DNA of 64,000 bases from Salinivenus lutea (lineage in GTDB: Bacteria > Bacteroidota > Rhodothermia > Rhodothermales > Salinibacteraceae). The notes beneath the pieces are model-generated. The model was not told where the DNA came from. It did no database searches and was given only the letters and a program-made list of their open reading frames with translations. Shown one piece after another: positions 15,351 to 25,098 of the stretch (within the stretch, counting starts at the first letter, position 1; every line of letters begins with the position of its first letter). A program made the translations under genes and the position numbers. Location: contig NCRC01000014.1 in the NCBI GenBank assembly GCA_002894685.1, positions 1 to 64,000 of the forward strand, in the 5' to 3' direction.

Positions 15351-17891
15351 CTATTCGTCGCGGAGGGCCGTGGCGGGGGACGACTGCGCCATTTTCCAGG
15401 CCGGGTAGAGGCCCGCCAGAAGGGCGGCCCCCACGGCCAGGCCGAGCGCCTGCAGGAGCACGTCGGGCGGCACGTTGAGCTGGAGCGTCCAGCCGAAGGA
15501 GCGTTTGTTGATGACGAAGACGAGCACGTAGGCCAGCACGTAGCCGAGGGGGAGCGACAGCACGCCCGCAATGGCGCCCATCAGGCCGGTTTGTAGCGTC
15601 ACGTAGCCGCCCACCTGGGGCGGCGTCATGCCGGTGGCGCGCAGAACGCCCATCTCGCGCTCCCGCTCCAGGACCAGGGCCATGAGCGCGCTCAGCACGC
15701 CGATGAAGGCCACGACGAGCGCCAGGAGGCGCAGCACGGTGGTGATGGTAAACGTGCGGTCGAACACCTTCAGCGACGTCTCGCGCAGGGCCCGGTTCGA
15801 TCGGATGAGCACGTCCTGGAGGCCGCCCACCGCCGCCCGCATGTCGGCGATCAGGGCGTCCACGTCGCGCCCCTCCTCGGCGTAGAAGGCGAGGCCCGAG
15901 ACGCCCCGGTCGTCGTAGAATTGAGTGTAGGCCGTGCGGCTCATCATGACGACGCCGAGGTCGGAGCCGTAGTCGTAGTAGACGGCCGCAATGGGAAGGG
16001 CCTGCGCTCCGCGATCGGTTTGCAGCCGAACGGTGTCCCCCACGGCGAGGTCGTGGCGGTAGGCATACGGCTCGGAGACGAAGACGGCGGATCCGTTCTG
16101 AAGCCGGGGCCAGGCCGTTTCCGGGGGGCCGCTTTTCAGTCGGTACACGTCTTCCGTCTCGGGCCCGGGCTCGATGGCCACGAGGTCGGTGGGGCCCACG
16201 TCGGCCTCGACCGACGCGCGGCGCACGGAGTAGGCACTCGCCACGCCGTCGACGGCCCGCAGGCGGGCGGCCACGGTGGAGTCGAGCGTGGCCGTGGAGC
16301 GGCGGAAGACCTCGCTTGGGGGCTGGACGTAGACGTCTGCCTGCAGCGACTGGGTGAGCCAGTCCTCCACCGTCCCGCGGAAGCTGTCGATCATCAGGCC
16401 GACGCCGATGGTGGCGGCCACGGCCACCATGAGCGCCGCGATGGCGACCCCGGTGCGGCTGAGGCTGGTGACCACGCCGCGGGCCGCCATGCGACCAATC
16501 ACCCCAAAGAGGCGGCCGAGGAGGGGCCGGGCGGCCCGGGCCAACCCCATCACGGCCCACGGCGTCAGCAGCGCGGCCGCCACCAGCAGGCCCAGCAGCG
16601 CCACATAGCTCACGATGATGCCCTGCGACGTCAGCGCAAGCACGGTCCCGCTCAGGGCCCCGAGGAGGGCGCCCCCGAGGGCGAGGCGGGGGGCCATCGC
16701 CTGCACGGAGGCTTCCTGTGTGGAGCGGCGCAGCACCGTGCTGACCGGGGCGTTCGTCGCCTCCCGGGCGGGCGGGATCGCCGCCGCGATCGTCGTGCCC
16801 AGGCCGAGGAGGCCCCCCTTCACGACGATCCACGGCGTAATGGTGAGCGCGCTCACCTCCACCACGAAGTAGAGGTCGTTGATGGTCTGGGCCAGGAGCT
16901 GCACGAGGCCCGACGCCAGCACGATCCCCAGCAGCACGCCGAGGCCGGTGCCCACCGCCCCGAGCAGCGCCGCCTCGCCCAGGACCAGCCCAAAGATCTG
17001 CCGCCGCGTGACGCCGAGGGCCCGCAGCCGCCCGATGAGGCCGCGCCGCTGCACGATGGAGAACGTCATCGTGTTGTAAATCAGGAAGGCGCCGACCACG
17101 AGCGCCAGCAGGCTGAGGGCGGTCAGGTTCAGGTCGAAGGCGCGCGTCATCTGCTCCACGGCCTGCGTGCGCGCCTCGGCCCGCTGGAGGCGCGTGCCCT
17201 CCGGCAGGACCGCCCGGATGCGCTCCAGGGCGGCCGTTTGCTCCGCGTCGTCGGAGGGAAGGATGAGGTCGACCCGGCTGAGCTGTCCCTGCCGGTCGAA
17301 CAGCGCCTGCGCGGTGGACACGTCCACCACGAGCAGGTTGGCCAGGGCCCGGCGCGTCCGCTCATCCTGCGGCTCGATGCGGCCGCCCACCACGACGGAC
17401 TGCTGGGTGCCCTCCACGTCGACCCGCAGCGTGTCGCCCGCCGTCACGCCCAGCTCGTCCGCGGTGGGGGCGGAGAGCAGGGCCGCGTCCTGCGTCATAA
17501 ACGTCCCGAGGTCAATGTCGCCGCCCGGCCCCGTGCCCAGGTAGGGGCGGAAGGGGGCGTCGGCGAAGGGGTCGATGCCCACGACCTGGAACGTGCGCTC
17601 GTCCCCCTCGACGGACGCGTAGCCCTCGACCACGGGCGCCGAGGGACGCACGCCCGCCTCCACTCGAAGCGTGCGGTACACCGAGTCGGGGAGCGCCCCC
17701 GCCGCGCCCGTCACCTGGTGCGTAGCCGTGCCCGTCACCGTTTCCGCCGACAGCTCGAAGGCGCGCCCCGCACTGGAGTTGGCGAGGTCGATGGACACCA
17801 CCACCGCCACGCCCAGCGCCACGCCGAGCACCGAGAGGCCCATGAGCCACGGGTGTCGGGTGAGGTAGCGGAGGCTGGAGCGGTAGAGCAC
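15351..17891 (-). CDS. ABC transporter permease with two FtsX domains
   Basis: 846 residues. The N-terminal membrane helix (about 13-35) is followed by a large extracytoplasmic MacB_PCD-like domain (about 40-240), then three helices with FtsX features (LVVGAFLIYNTMTFSIVQRRGLIGRLRALG). The middle of the chain has further helices (about 390-450) and a second FtsX unit at about 720-840 (LVVAFIGVLSALMALVLERE). A fused double permease serves as its own dimer. It is probably involved in lipid, lipoprotein or peptide export. It follows the ATPase gene by 87 bp and precedes the CrtC/AttH-like gene by 22 bp. Confidence 0.87.
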   Translation of the reverse strand: MLYRSSLRYLTRHPWLMGLSVLGVALGVAVVVSIDLANSSAGRAFELSAETVTGTATHQVTGAAGALPDSVYRTLRVEAGVRPSAPVVEGYASVEGDERTFQVVGIDPFADAPFRPYLGTGPGGDIDLGTFMTQDAALLSAPTADELGVTAGDTLRVDVEGTQQSVVVGGRIEPQDERTRRALANLLVVDVSTAQALFDRQGQLSRVDLILPSDDAEQTAALERIRAVLPEGTRLQRAEARTQAVEQMTRAFDLNLTALSLLALVVGAFLIYNTMTFSIVQRRGLIGRLRALGVTRRQIFGLVLGEAALLGAVGTGLGVLLGIVLASGLVQLLAQTINDLYFVVEVSALTITPWIVVKGGLLGLGTTIAAAIPPAREATNAPVSTVLRRSTQEASVQAMAPRLALGGALLGALSGTVLALTSQGIIVSYVALLGLLVAAALLTPWAVMGLARAARPLLGRLFGVIGRMAARGVVTSLSRTGVAIAALMVAVAATIGVGLMIDSFRGTVEDWLTQSLQADVYVQPPSEVFRRSTATLDSTVAARLRAVDGVASAYSVRRASVEADVGPTDLVAIEPGPETEDVYRLKSGPPETAWPRLQNGSAVFVSEPYAYRHDLAVGDTVRLQTDRGAQALPIAAVYYDYGSDLGVVMMSRTAYTQFYDDRGVSGLAFYAEEGRDVDALIADMRAAVGGLQDVLIRSNRALRETSLKVFDRTFTITTVLRLLALVVAFIGVLSALMALVLEREREMGVLRATGMTPPQVGGYVTLQTGLMGAIAGVLSLPLGYVLAYVLVFVINKRSFGWTLQLNVPPDVLLQALGLAVGAALLAGLYPAWKMAQSSPATALRDE

Positions 17892-17978
17892 AGTTCGTCT
17901 GTGTGTGGGTGGGGAGGAGGCGGAGCGCAGGCGAGCGAAGGAAAGGGGCGGGCCTCGCGGCGCCCAGGGCGGGGGGCG

Positions 17979-18740
17979 TCACGCGTCGGCGGCAGCGCCC
18001 TCGGCGGCCCGCCGGTCGTCCGGGGACAGGAAGTCCGGCAGTCGGTCGTGGAGCGTGCCGTCGTGGAGCGTGAGGGTGCGGTCGGCGCGGTCGAGCACGG
18101 AGCGGTCGTGGGTGGCGACGAGGAGGGTGGTGTCCGTGTCGCGGACCAGGTCGCCGAGGAGGGTGAGCACCTGCTGGCCCGTTTCGTAGTCGAGGTTGCC
18201 CGTCGGCTCGTCGGCCAGCACAAAGAGCGGGTCGTGGGCCAGGGCGCGGGCCACGGCCACCCGCTGCTGCTCCCCGCCCGAGAGGCGGTCCGGGAAGCTG
18301 TCGCCCCGGTCGCCGAGGCCGACGTGCGCCAGCACTGCCTGGGCCCGCTCGCGCGCCTCGCCGGTGGCGGTGCCCGACAGCTCCAGGGGCAGGAGCACAT
18401 TTTCCGCCACCGTGAGCGTCGAGATCAGGTTGAACGACTGAAACACGAAGCCGATGTTTTCGCGCCGAAACAGCGTCCGCTCCGTTTCCGACAGTTCGGT
18501 AAGTTCCGTTCCGTCCACCGTGATGCGGCCGCTCGTGGGCAGGTCGATGCCACTTACGAGGTTGAGGAGGGTGCTCTTGCCCGCTCCGCTCCGGCCCATG
18601 AGCACCACGAACGCGCCCGGCTCGATGGTGAGCGACAGGCCGCGCAGCACGGCCCGCTCCGCGTCCCCCTCGCGGTAGGTTTTCGTGACGTCGTCGAGGC
18701 GGAGAAGGGGAGTAGACACGAGAGGGGCGGCGTTGGACAA
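17979..18740 (-). CDS. ABC transporter ATP-binding protein (LolD/MacB class)
   Basis: 253 residues. Walker [10 protein letters not shown] (about residues 49-57), Q-loop [10 protein letters not shown], signature [15 protein letters not shown], Walker [14 protein letters not shown] and H-loop VATHDRS. The NLD and [11 protein letters not shown] forms are typical of the LolD/MacB/FtsE group, which pairs with FtsX-type permeases like the next gene. The N-terminal dozen residues are not conserved, so a slightly later start is possible. It is divergent from a second ABC ATPase at 18999; the 258-bp spacer must hold both promoters. Confidence 0.9.
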   Translation of the reverse strand: MSNAAPLVSTPLLRLDDVTKTYREGDAERAVLRGLSLTIEPGAFVVLMGRSGAGKSTLLNLVSGIDLPTSGRITVDGTELTELSETERTLFRRENIGFVFQSFNLISTLTVAENVLLPLELSGTATGEARERAQAVLAHVGLGDRGDSFPDRLSGGEQQRVAVARALAHDPLFVLADEPTGNLDYETGQQVLTLLGDLVRDTDTTLLVATHDRSVLDRADRTLTLHDGTLHDRLPDFLSPDDRRAAEGAAADA

Positions 18741-18998
18741 TCGACACGAGGCTGTTTGGACCTACGCGGCGGCGAGAGGTTCGCTGGGGCGGGGCAGTGT
18801 ATCGGATTCGTCGATGTTGGCGGGCACGTACCGGCGCGAGCGCAGGCATCGTGTCTCTCACAGCCGCCCCGACCCACACGGGCACTCGTCGCACGGCCCG
18901 GCCGATCCATCGTACGCCCTGCATCACGTGCGGGCGGACCCAGTGCAGACGGGGCACACCGACTCGTCCATTGTTCTCTCTCCGTTTTTCCTCCGGTT
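18741..18998. promoter_or_regulatory. divergent intergenic region between two ABC transporter operons
   Basis: 258 bp with outward-facing genes on each side. No credible frame on either strand. I see no clear -35/-10 pair, although the sequence near 18975-18995 is T-rich (TTGTTCTCTCTCCGTTTTTC), just before the plus-strand start. Placement alone implies two promoters. Confidence 0.4.
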
Positions 18999-19895
18999 AT
19001 GACCCTCACGATCGAGAACGTCTCGAAGACCTACCCCAACGGCACGCGGGCCCTCCACGACGTATCGCTTGAGATTCCGGCCGGCATGTTCGGGCTCCTC
19101 GGGCCCAACGGGGCGGGCAAGTCGACCCTGATGCGGACGGTGGCCACGCTGCAGGAGCCCGACACCGGGTCGGTGCAGCTCGGGGACATCAATGTGCTGG
19201 AGGAGAAGCACGCCCTGCGCACCCGGCTGGGGTACCTGCCGCAGGAGATCGGCGTCTACGACAACGTGACGGCCGAGACACTGCTCAATCATTTTGCGAC
19301 GCTGAAGGGCATTGAGGCGCGATCGGACCGCCGGGAGGTGGTCGACGCGCTCCTCGACCGGGTCAACCTGGCGGCGGCCCGCGATCAGGAACTGGGGGGA
19401 TACTCGGGCGGGATGAAGCGGCGGTTCGGCATCGCCGTGGCCCTGATCGGCAATCCGGACCTGATCATCGTCGACGAGCCCACGGCGGGCCTCGACCCGG
19501 CCGAGCGCGTCCGGTTCCTCAACCTGCTCAGTGAGATTGGCGAGGACAGCGTGGTCATCCTGTCCACGCACATCGTGGCCGACGTGCGCGAGCTCTGCAC
19601 GCAGATGGCCATCATTCGGGAGGGCAACATCATCTTCGAGGGCACGCCGCAGGCGGCCGTCGCGGCCCTCGACGGGCATGTGTGGCGGAAGACCGTCACC
19701 AAGGAGACCCTGCCCGATCACGAGGCGCAGTACGACGTGATCTCGACAAAGCTGGTGGCGGGGCGGCCGGTCATCCGCGCGGTGGCCGAGCGGCGGCCCG
19801 GAGAGGGGTTCGAGCCGGCGGACCCGGACCTGGAGGATGTCTACTTCACCCGAATGAAGGGCAACCGCCTGCCCGAGACGGCCTCCGCGGCCTGA
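18999..19895 (+). CDS. ABC-2 type transporter ATP-binding protein
   Basis: 298 residues. Walker A GPNGAGKSTLMRT, Q-loop GYLPQEIGVYDN, signature YSGGMKRRFGIAVAL, Walker B DLIIVDEPTAGLDP and H-loop VVILSTHIVADV. The C-terminal 70 residues are the substrate-unspecific tail common in ABC-2 exporter ATPases. It starts at the ATG at 18999; the frame is open far upstream, but that part is antisense to the minus-strand operon. Its partner is the permease/M1 peptidase fusion that begins 49 bp after its stop. Confidence 0.92.
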   Translation: MTLTIENVSKTYPNGTRALHDVSLEIPAGMFGLLGPNGAGKSTLMRTVATLQEPDTGSVQLGDINVLEEKHALRTRLGYLPQEIGVYDNVTAETLLNHFATLKGIEARSDRREVVDALLDRVNLAAARDQELGGYSGGMKRRFGIAVALIGNPDLIIVDEPTAGLDPAERVRFLNLLSEIGEDSVVILSTHIVADVRELCTQMAIIREGNIIFEGTPQAAVAALDGHVWRKTVTKETLPDHEAQYDVISTKLVAGRPVIRAVAERRPGEGFEPADPDLEDVYFTRMKGNRLPETASAA

Positions 19896-19944
19896 GTCCT
19901 CAGCTCCCCCTCGTCGCTTCACCCGCAGCAACCGCTCCCGCCGA

Positions 19945-22900
19945 ATGTTTTTTACGCTTGTCGGACAGGAGGTCGCCCATCGCCTCCGCCAGCTTTCCAC
20001 GCACGTCTACTTCCTGATCTTCTTCGGGATTAGCTTTCTGCTCATGAGCGCGCTCGGCGGCGCGTTCAGTGACGCCAACGTCGTCATCGGGGGCATGGGG
20101 CCAAACACCCATGTCAACGGCCCCTACGCGCTTACCGTCTCCACCCTGTTCCTAAGCCTCCTGGGGCTGATTCTGACGGCGCCGTTTATGGGGCAGGCCG
20201 TGTATCGCGACTACGCCAGCGGCATCGATCCGCTCATCTTTACCACGCCCGTCTCGAAGGCGCAGTACCTGGGCAGTCGGTTTTTGGGCAGTGTGCTGGC
20301 CCACCTCTACCTGTACGCCGGGCTCACCGGCGGCCTCATGCTGGCGGCGGTGATGCCGTGGGTGGACCCGAGCCGGTTTGGCGACTTTTCCCTGGCGGCG
20401 TACCTGTGGCCGTACCTGGTCTTCGTCCTCCCGAACCTGCTGTGGATTGGGGGGCTGTTCGTGGCGCTCCCGGCCCTTACGCGCCGCATGCTGCCGAACT
20501 ACCTCGGCGGCGTGCTCCTGTTCATGGGGTACAACATCGCGGCCGTGCTCGTGGGCGGCGATGCGCTGGAGAATAGCACCCTCGCCTCTGTGGTGGACCC
20601 GTTCGGGTTCATCTCTACGCAGCAGCTCACGCGGTACTGGACCACCGCCGAGCAAAACGCCCAGCTCGTGCCGCTGGAGGGGATGATTCTGATGAACCGG
20701 GTGCTGTGGGTGGCCGTGGGGGGAGCGATCATTGGCGGACTCTACACCGCGTTCCGGTTTGCCCACCGGTCGGACGGCTCTTCGAATGGCACAGACGACA
20801 CGGACGACGCCTCCGCGTCGCTGGCCGAGGTGGCGCCCACCGCGCTCATCCAGGCCGTCGACCTGCCGCGAGTGGCGCTCTCGGAAAGCATCGGCATGCG
20901 CCTCCGGCAGTTTGGCGCCATCGTGCGGCGGTCGTTCTGGTACGTGGTGCGCGACGTGTACTTCTACGCCATCGTGGGGGCGAGCATCCTCTTCCTCGTC
21001 GTGGCGGCCTCGCAGGCGGGCCAGATATACGGCACGCCGGTGCAGCCGGTGACCTACCAGGTGCTCGGGCAACTGAGCAGCCAGTTCACGCTCTTCATGG
21101 TGATCCTCATCACGTTCTACGCCGGGCAGCTGGTGTGGCGCGAGCGGGACGTGTCCATGCAGCAGGTGCACGATGCCCTGCCGCTCCCGAGCAGCCTGAC
21201 CCTCGCCGCCAAGGGCGTGGCCCTGGGGCTCGTCTGTGCCGTGCTGATGCTCGTCGTGCTGGTCACCGGCATCGGCACGCAGCTCAGCTACGGGTTCACC
21301 GACATCGACCTCGGCCTCTACCTGACGGAGCTCTACGGCGTGCAGCTCGTCGACTACCTGCTTTACGCCGTGCTGGCGCTGACCGTACAGGCCGTCGTCA
21401 ACCACAAGTACCTCGGCCACTTTCTCGTGGTCGGGTTTTTTGTGGCGCTGCTCTTTAGCGGCCAGCTGGGGCTGGAGCACACGCTCTGGCGCTACGGCTC
21501 GGACCCCGGCATGCCGTATTCCGACATGAACGGCTACGGCCACTTCGTCGTCGGCTTCGGGTGGCACAAGGTGCTCTGGGCCGCCGTGGCGGTCCTCCTG
21601 GCCGTCCTGGCGCGGCTGGCGTGGGTGCGGGGCGAAGATACGACGGGGGCCGTCCGCCTCGCCCAGGCCCGTCGCCGACTGACGCCCGCCCTGCTCGGCA
21701 CCGCGGGCGGGGCCCTCGCCGTGGCGCTGGGGGCGGGCACCGTGATCTACGTGAACACGTCGGTGTGGAATACCGTCCGCAGCAGCGACGAGCAGGCGGC
21801 CCTGCAGGCCGAGTACGAAACCACCTACGGTCGCTACGCCGACACGCCCCAGCCCCGCATCGACGCGGCACGTCTGGACGTAGACCTCTACCCCGAGGAG
21901 CGGGCGGCCCGCCTCGCCGGCACCTACACGCTCGTCAACGACGGGGAGGCCCCAATCGACACGGCCTTTGTGGAGACCCCCGCCGATGTGCAGGTGGGTA
22001 CGCTTTCGTTTGGGCGGGACGCGCAGACGGTGCGCCACGACGAGACGCACGGCGTTCGCCTCGTGCAACTGGGCACGCCCCTCGCACCGGGCGACACGAC
22101 GACGCTTGCGTTTGCGACCTGGCAGCGCAACGACGGCTTTACCCACGACGGCGGACAGACGTCCATCGTCTACAACGGCACGTTTCTCAACAGCGGCGTG
22201 CTGCCCCACTTCGGCTACGACGACGGAAAGGAACTCAGCGATCGGTCGCAGCGCGAGACGTACGGCCTCGCCCCCAAGCCGCGCATGCAGTCGCGGGCCG
22301 ACACGACGGCTCGCATGCGCCCCTACGTGTCCCGCGACGCGACGTGGCTCGACTACACGGCCACTGTGAGCACGACCGCCGAGCAGACGCCCCTCGCCCC
22401 CGGCACGCGCGATTCCGTGTGGACCGCCGAGGGGCGCCGCCACGTCCGCTTCCAGACCACCGCGCCCACGCTGGGCTTCTTCTCCTTCCTCTCGGCCCGG
22501 TACGACACGCGACGCGCCACCTGGACGCCGCCCGCCGACACGCTGAACGGCGGCGAGGCGGTCGACCTCGAAATCCACCACCACCCCGCGCACACCTACA
22601 ACCTCGACCGCATGACCGATGCGATGGAGCGGTCGCTCACCTACTACACACGCCACTTTGGCGCGTATCAGAACGAGGAGATGCGCATCGCCGAGTTTCC
22701 CCGGTACGCCTCCTTTGCCCAGTCCTTCCTGGGCACCATCCCGTACTCCGAGAGCATCGGCTTTATCGCCCGGGTGGACCCCGAGACGGACATCGACTAT
22801 CCGTATTACATCACCGCGCACGAGGTGGCGCACCAGTGGTGGGCCCACCAGATCGTGAGCGGGCCGGTGTGGGGCGCGACGATGCTGGTCGAGTCGCTGG

Positions 22901-23619
22901 CGCAGTACAGCGCGCTTATGGTGATGGAGGAGACCTACGGACGCGAGGCCATGAAGCGGTTTTTGGAATACGAACTCGACAACTACCTGAGCGGTCGGAG
23001 CATGGAGTCCCGCGAGGAGCGCCCGCTGATGGACGCGGCCGCCGGGCAGCAGTACATCCACTACGAGAAGGGCTCGCTCGTGCTCTATGCGCTGAAGGAA
23101 TACCTGGGCGAGGACACGGTGAATCGTGTTCTGCGCCGGTTCCTCCGCGACCACCGCTACGAATCGCCGCCGTTCACCACCTCCGAGGCGCTCGTGGAAC
23201 GCTTCGAGGCCGCCGCGCCCGACTCGCTGGACGGCTTTGTCGGGGACCTCTTCCGCAAAATTACGCTCTACGACAACCGCGCCGTGGACGCCACCTATAC
23301 CGAGACGGACGACGGCCGCTACCGGGTCGACCTGACGGTGCGGGCCCGCAAGCAGCAGGCCGACAGCATCGGGGCCTCGCCCACGGAGAAGCCGATGGAC
23401 CTCCCGGTCGAGATTGGCGTCTTTGCTGAAACGGCCGACGTAACGGCCGACGGCCAGCGCACGCTCTACCGGAACAGGCACCGGGTGACCGACGGGGAGC
23501 AGACGATCACGGTAACGGTCGACGAGAAGCCGGCCCGCGCCGGGATCGACCCGTACACGCTGCTCATTGATCGCGAAACGGACGACAACCTCACGTCGGT
23601 GCAGCCCGCGACGGAGTAG
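19945..23619 (+). CDS. ABC-2 permease fused to an M1-type aminopeptidase domain
   Basis: 1224 residues in two functional parts. Residues 1 to about 620 form two blocks of six or so membrane helices each, separated by a polar stretch rich in D/S/T (about 270-290), like a tandem ABC-2 permease. After the last helix (about 585-610) comes an extracytoplasmic M1 gluzincin domain. Zinc site HEVAHQWW with H959, E960, H963 and the third ligand E983, spaced 19 residues after the HExxH motif. LVESLAQYSALMVME and HYEKGSLVLYALKEYLGED follow. Such fusions occur in Bacteroidota. The peptidase may process the exported substrate or be anchored by the permease. Operon with the ATPase upstream and an adhesin-like gene downstream. 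Confidence 0.88.
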   Translation: MFFTLVGQEVAHRLRQLSTHVYFLIFFGISFLLMSALGGAFSDANVVIGGMGPNTHVNGPYALTVSTLFLSLLGLILTAPFMGQAVYRDYASGIDPLIFTTPVSKAQYLGSRFLGSVLAHLYLYAGLTGGLMLAAVMPWVDPSRFGDFSLAAYLWPYLVFVLPNLLWIGGLFVALPALTRRMLPNYLGGVLLFMGYNIAAVLVGGDALENSTLASVVDPFGFISTQQLTRYWTTAEQNAQLVPLEGMILMNRVLWVAVGGAIIGGLYTAFRFAHRSDGSSNGTDDTDDASASLAEVAPTALIQAVDLPRVALSESIGMRLRQFGAIVRRSFWYVVRDVYFYAIVGASILFLVVAASQAGQIYGTPVQPVTYQVLGQLSSQFTLFMVILITFYAGQLVWRERDVSMQQVHDALPLPSSLTLAAKGVALGLVCAVLMLVVLVTGIGTQLSYGFTDIDLGLYLTELYGVQLVDYLLYAVLALTVQAVVNHKYLGHFLVVGFFVALLFSGQLGLEHTLWRYGSDPGMPYSDMNGYGHFVVGFGWHKVLWAAVAVLLAVLARLAWVRGEDTTGAVRLAQARRRLTPALLGTAGGALAVALGAGTVIYVNTSVWNTVRSSDEQAALQAEYETTYGRYADTPQPRIDAARLDVDLYPEERAARLAGTYTLVNDGEAPIDTAFVETPADVQVGTLSFGRDAQTVRHDETHGVRLVQLGTPLAPGDTTTLAFATWQRNDGFTHDGGQTSIVYNGTFLNSGVLPHFGYDDGKELSDRSQRETYGLAPKPRMQSRADTTARMRPYVSRDATWLDYTATVSTTAEQTPLAPGTRDSVWTAEGRRHVRFQTTAPTLGFFSFLSARYDTRRATWTPPADTLNGGEAVDLEIHHHPAHTYNLDRMTDAMERSLTYYTRHFGAYQNEEMRIAEFPRYASFAQSFLGTIPYSESIGFIARVDPETDIDYPYYITAHEVAHQWWAHQIVSGPVWGATMLVESLAQYSALMVMEETYGREAMKRFLEYELDNYLSGRSMESREERPLMDAAAGQQYIHYEKGSLVLYALKEYLGEDTVNRVLRRFLRDHRYESPPFTTSEALVERFEAAAPDSLDGFVGDLFRKITLYDNRAVDATYTETDDGRYRVDLTVRARKQQADSIGASPTEKPMDLPVEIGVFAETADVTADGQRTLYRNRHRVTDGEQTITVTVDEKPARAGIDPYTLLIDRETDDNLTSVQPATE

Positions 23620-23662
23620 CCGTTGCCCGTTCTCATTCACATTCTTTGCTCCCCCACGCGTC

Positions 23663-24547
23663 ATGACGCCCCCGCCTCGCCCCCTTCCCCTTCTTCTCGG
23701 AATTCTCCTCGCCGCCCCGCTCTCCATGCCGGGGCAGGCCCAGCCCTACGACCGCGTCGTGCAGGATACGATAGAGGGGGCGCCGGAGCAGTTCACCGTC
23801 GAAACCGAGGACGGGCGCGTGGCGGTGGAGGCGTGGGGACGAGACGCGGTGGCGTTTACGGCGCGCATCGAATCGCCCAATGCGCCGGCGCCCGTGGAGC
23901 AGACCCGCATCGACGTGGATCGGACCGGGCCCGCCAGGTCGCTGGCGACCAACTACGAGCACGTGGAGGCCCGCTGGAGCTGGGGGCCGTCGGTCTACGG
24001 GTACGGCACCACCACGCCCCGGGTGGCCTACACGGTGAGGGTGCCGCGCAGCACGGCAATCGCCATTGAAGGGGACGAGACGGACATCGAGGTGGCAGGG
24101 CTGGCGGCCCGCCTTCGCGTCGACGTGGAGGCGGGGCGCACGCAGGTGAGGGACCAGGCCGGAGCGGTGCGGGTCGATGCCGAGGAGGGGACGGTGGGGC
24201 TGCAGGGGATTGCCGGCGACGTGGTTGCGGACATGGAGGACGGCGAGGTGCGGATGGAGAAGGTGTCCGGATCAGTGGATCTGGAGATCCAAGAGGGCGA
24301 GGCGTCTCTCCAGTTTGACTCGTTCGATGGGGGCGCCGTCGAGGCCCGGGAGGCGTCCGTGACCCTTGCACTGCCGGCGGGGCAGGGCGTTGATCTGTCG
24401 ACTGACCTGGGCGAGGAGGCCGTCCTGAACGGCCCGATGGACCTCTCCGGCATTCGGGGCGACGGGGGCGACTACACGGGGGCCGTGCGGGGCGGGGGGC
24501 CGCGGCTCCGGATCGAGCTGGTAGAGGGGACGGTTACACTTCAGTAA
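23663..24547 (+). CDS. exported beta-helix protein (DUF4097/adhesin-like)
   Basis: 294 residues with a cleavable signal peptide (PLPLLLGILLAAPLSMPGQAQ, cleavage near residue 25). The body consists of short repeating strands of the type VRVDAEEGTVGLQGIAGDVV and GEVRMEKVSGSVDLEIQEG, each unit about 10-12 residues. This is the pattern of DUF4097/DUF4098 putative adhesin domains that form a right-handed beta-solenoid. It follows the ABC-M1 fusion by 43 bp on the same strand, so it may be handled by that system. The true substrate relationship is unknown. Confidence 0.7.
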   Translation: MTPPPRPLPLLLGILLAAPLSMPGQAQPYDRVVQDTIEGAPEQFTVETEDGRVAVEAWGRDAVAFTARIESPNAPAPVEQTRIDVDRTGPARSLATNYEHVEARWSWGPSVYGYGTTTPRVAYTVRVPRSTAIAIEGDETDIEVAGLAARLRVDVEAGRTQVRDQAGAVRVDAEEGTVGLQGIAGDVVADMEDGEVRMEKVSGSVDLEIQEGEASLQFDSFDGGAVEAREASVTLALPAGQGVDLSTDLGEEAVLNGPMDLSGIRGDGGDYTGAVRGGGPRLRIELVEGTVTLQ

Positions 24548-24582
24548 GCATCGAGCGCTCACGCAACACCCCCTCATACGCC

Positions 24583-25026
24583 GTGCATATTGCTCGCTTG
24601 ACTCGATATTGGGGGCTCGGAGTGCCCCTTCTCGTGATTCTTCTGATTCGGTGCCGGGCAGAGAAGACCGGACGTGGGACGGAGGCTGTTGCCCGCGAGA
24701 TTCGGCCGTCGGTTGTTTCGGGCGAGGCGGAGGTTGACGTGAACGTGCCCCCCGGTGAGAGCGGGGGACGGCATGTGGAACTGACGTTCACCGGAGGGGC
24801 GGCCGATCAGCCTGGCATGGATGCGGTCGCGCCGTTCGATTCGGTCCAACAACGTTTGAAGCGCCGGGCGAAAACGGTGGCGCGCCGACTGAAACGTCAG
24901 TCCGCGGAGGTCGACCGCGTGGAGCGACTGGAGATTGCATTCATGGAAAAGGCCGCCCTTGGAGGAACAAGCGTGAGCGTTGGCCCCAAGATCACGTTCC
25001 CCCGGGACGAGCTTGCGGACCTGTAA
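24583..25026 (+). CDS. hypothetical envelope protein, 147 aa
   Basis: Starts with GTG at 24583. Short basic N-terminus, then a hydrophobic span LGVPLLVILLI followed by RC. The Cys could be a weak lipobox, but Arg at -1 is unusual, so a membrane anchor is equally likely. The remainder is polar with one strongly basic helix (QQRLKRRAKTVARRLKRQSAEVDRVERLEI). No family is recognised. Last gene of the ABC/M1/adhesin run, with 35 bp to the previous stop. Confidence 0.5.
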   Translation: MHIARLTRYWGLGVPLLVILLIRCRAEKTGRGTEAVAREIRPSVVSGEAEVDVNVPPGESGGRHVELTFTGGAADQPGMDAVAPFDSVQQRLKRRAKTVARRLKRQSAEVDRVERLEIAFMEKAALGGTSVSVGPKITFPRDELADL

Positions 25027-25098
25027 CCTTTCGTGCGATCAAACGGGAGACGGAGGCGTACGGACCTAGCCACGTCCTTCCGTTGATCTCCGCCTGTC

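Noticed and set aside
15921-18998. A plus-strand frame of about 1000 codons leading into the ABC ATPase gene at 18999
   Set aside because: It is exactly antisense to the ABC ATPase, permease and CrtC-like genes. The sequence is low-complexity (R, G, A, H, E) without any family motif. Only the part from 18999 is real.
20152-23727. A minus-strand frame of 1191 codons
   Set aside because: Antisense of the ABC permease/M1 fusion. High GC removes stop codons from shadow frames; composition is R/G/A/V/H-rich with no motifs.
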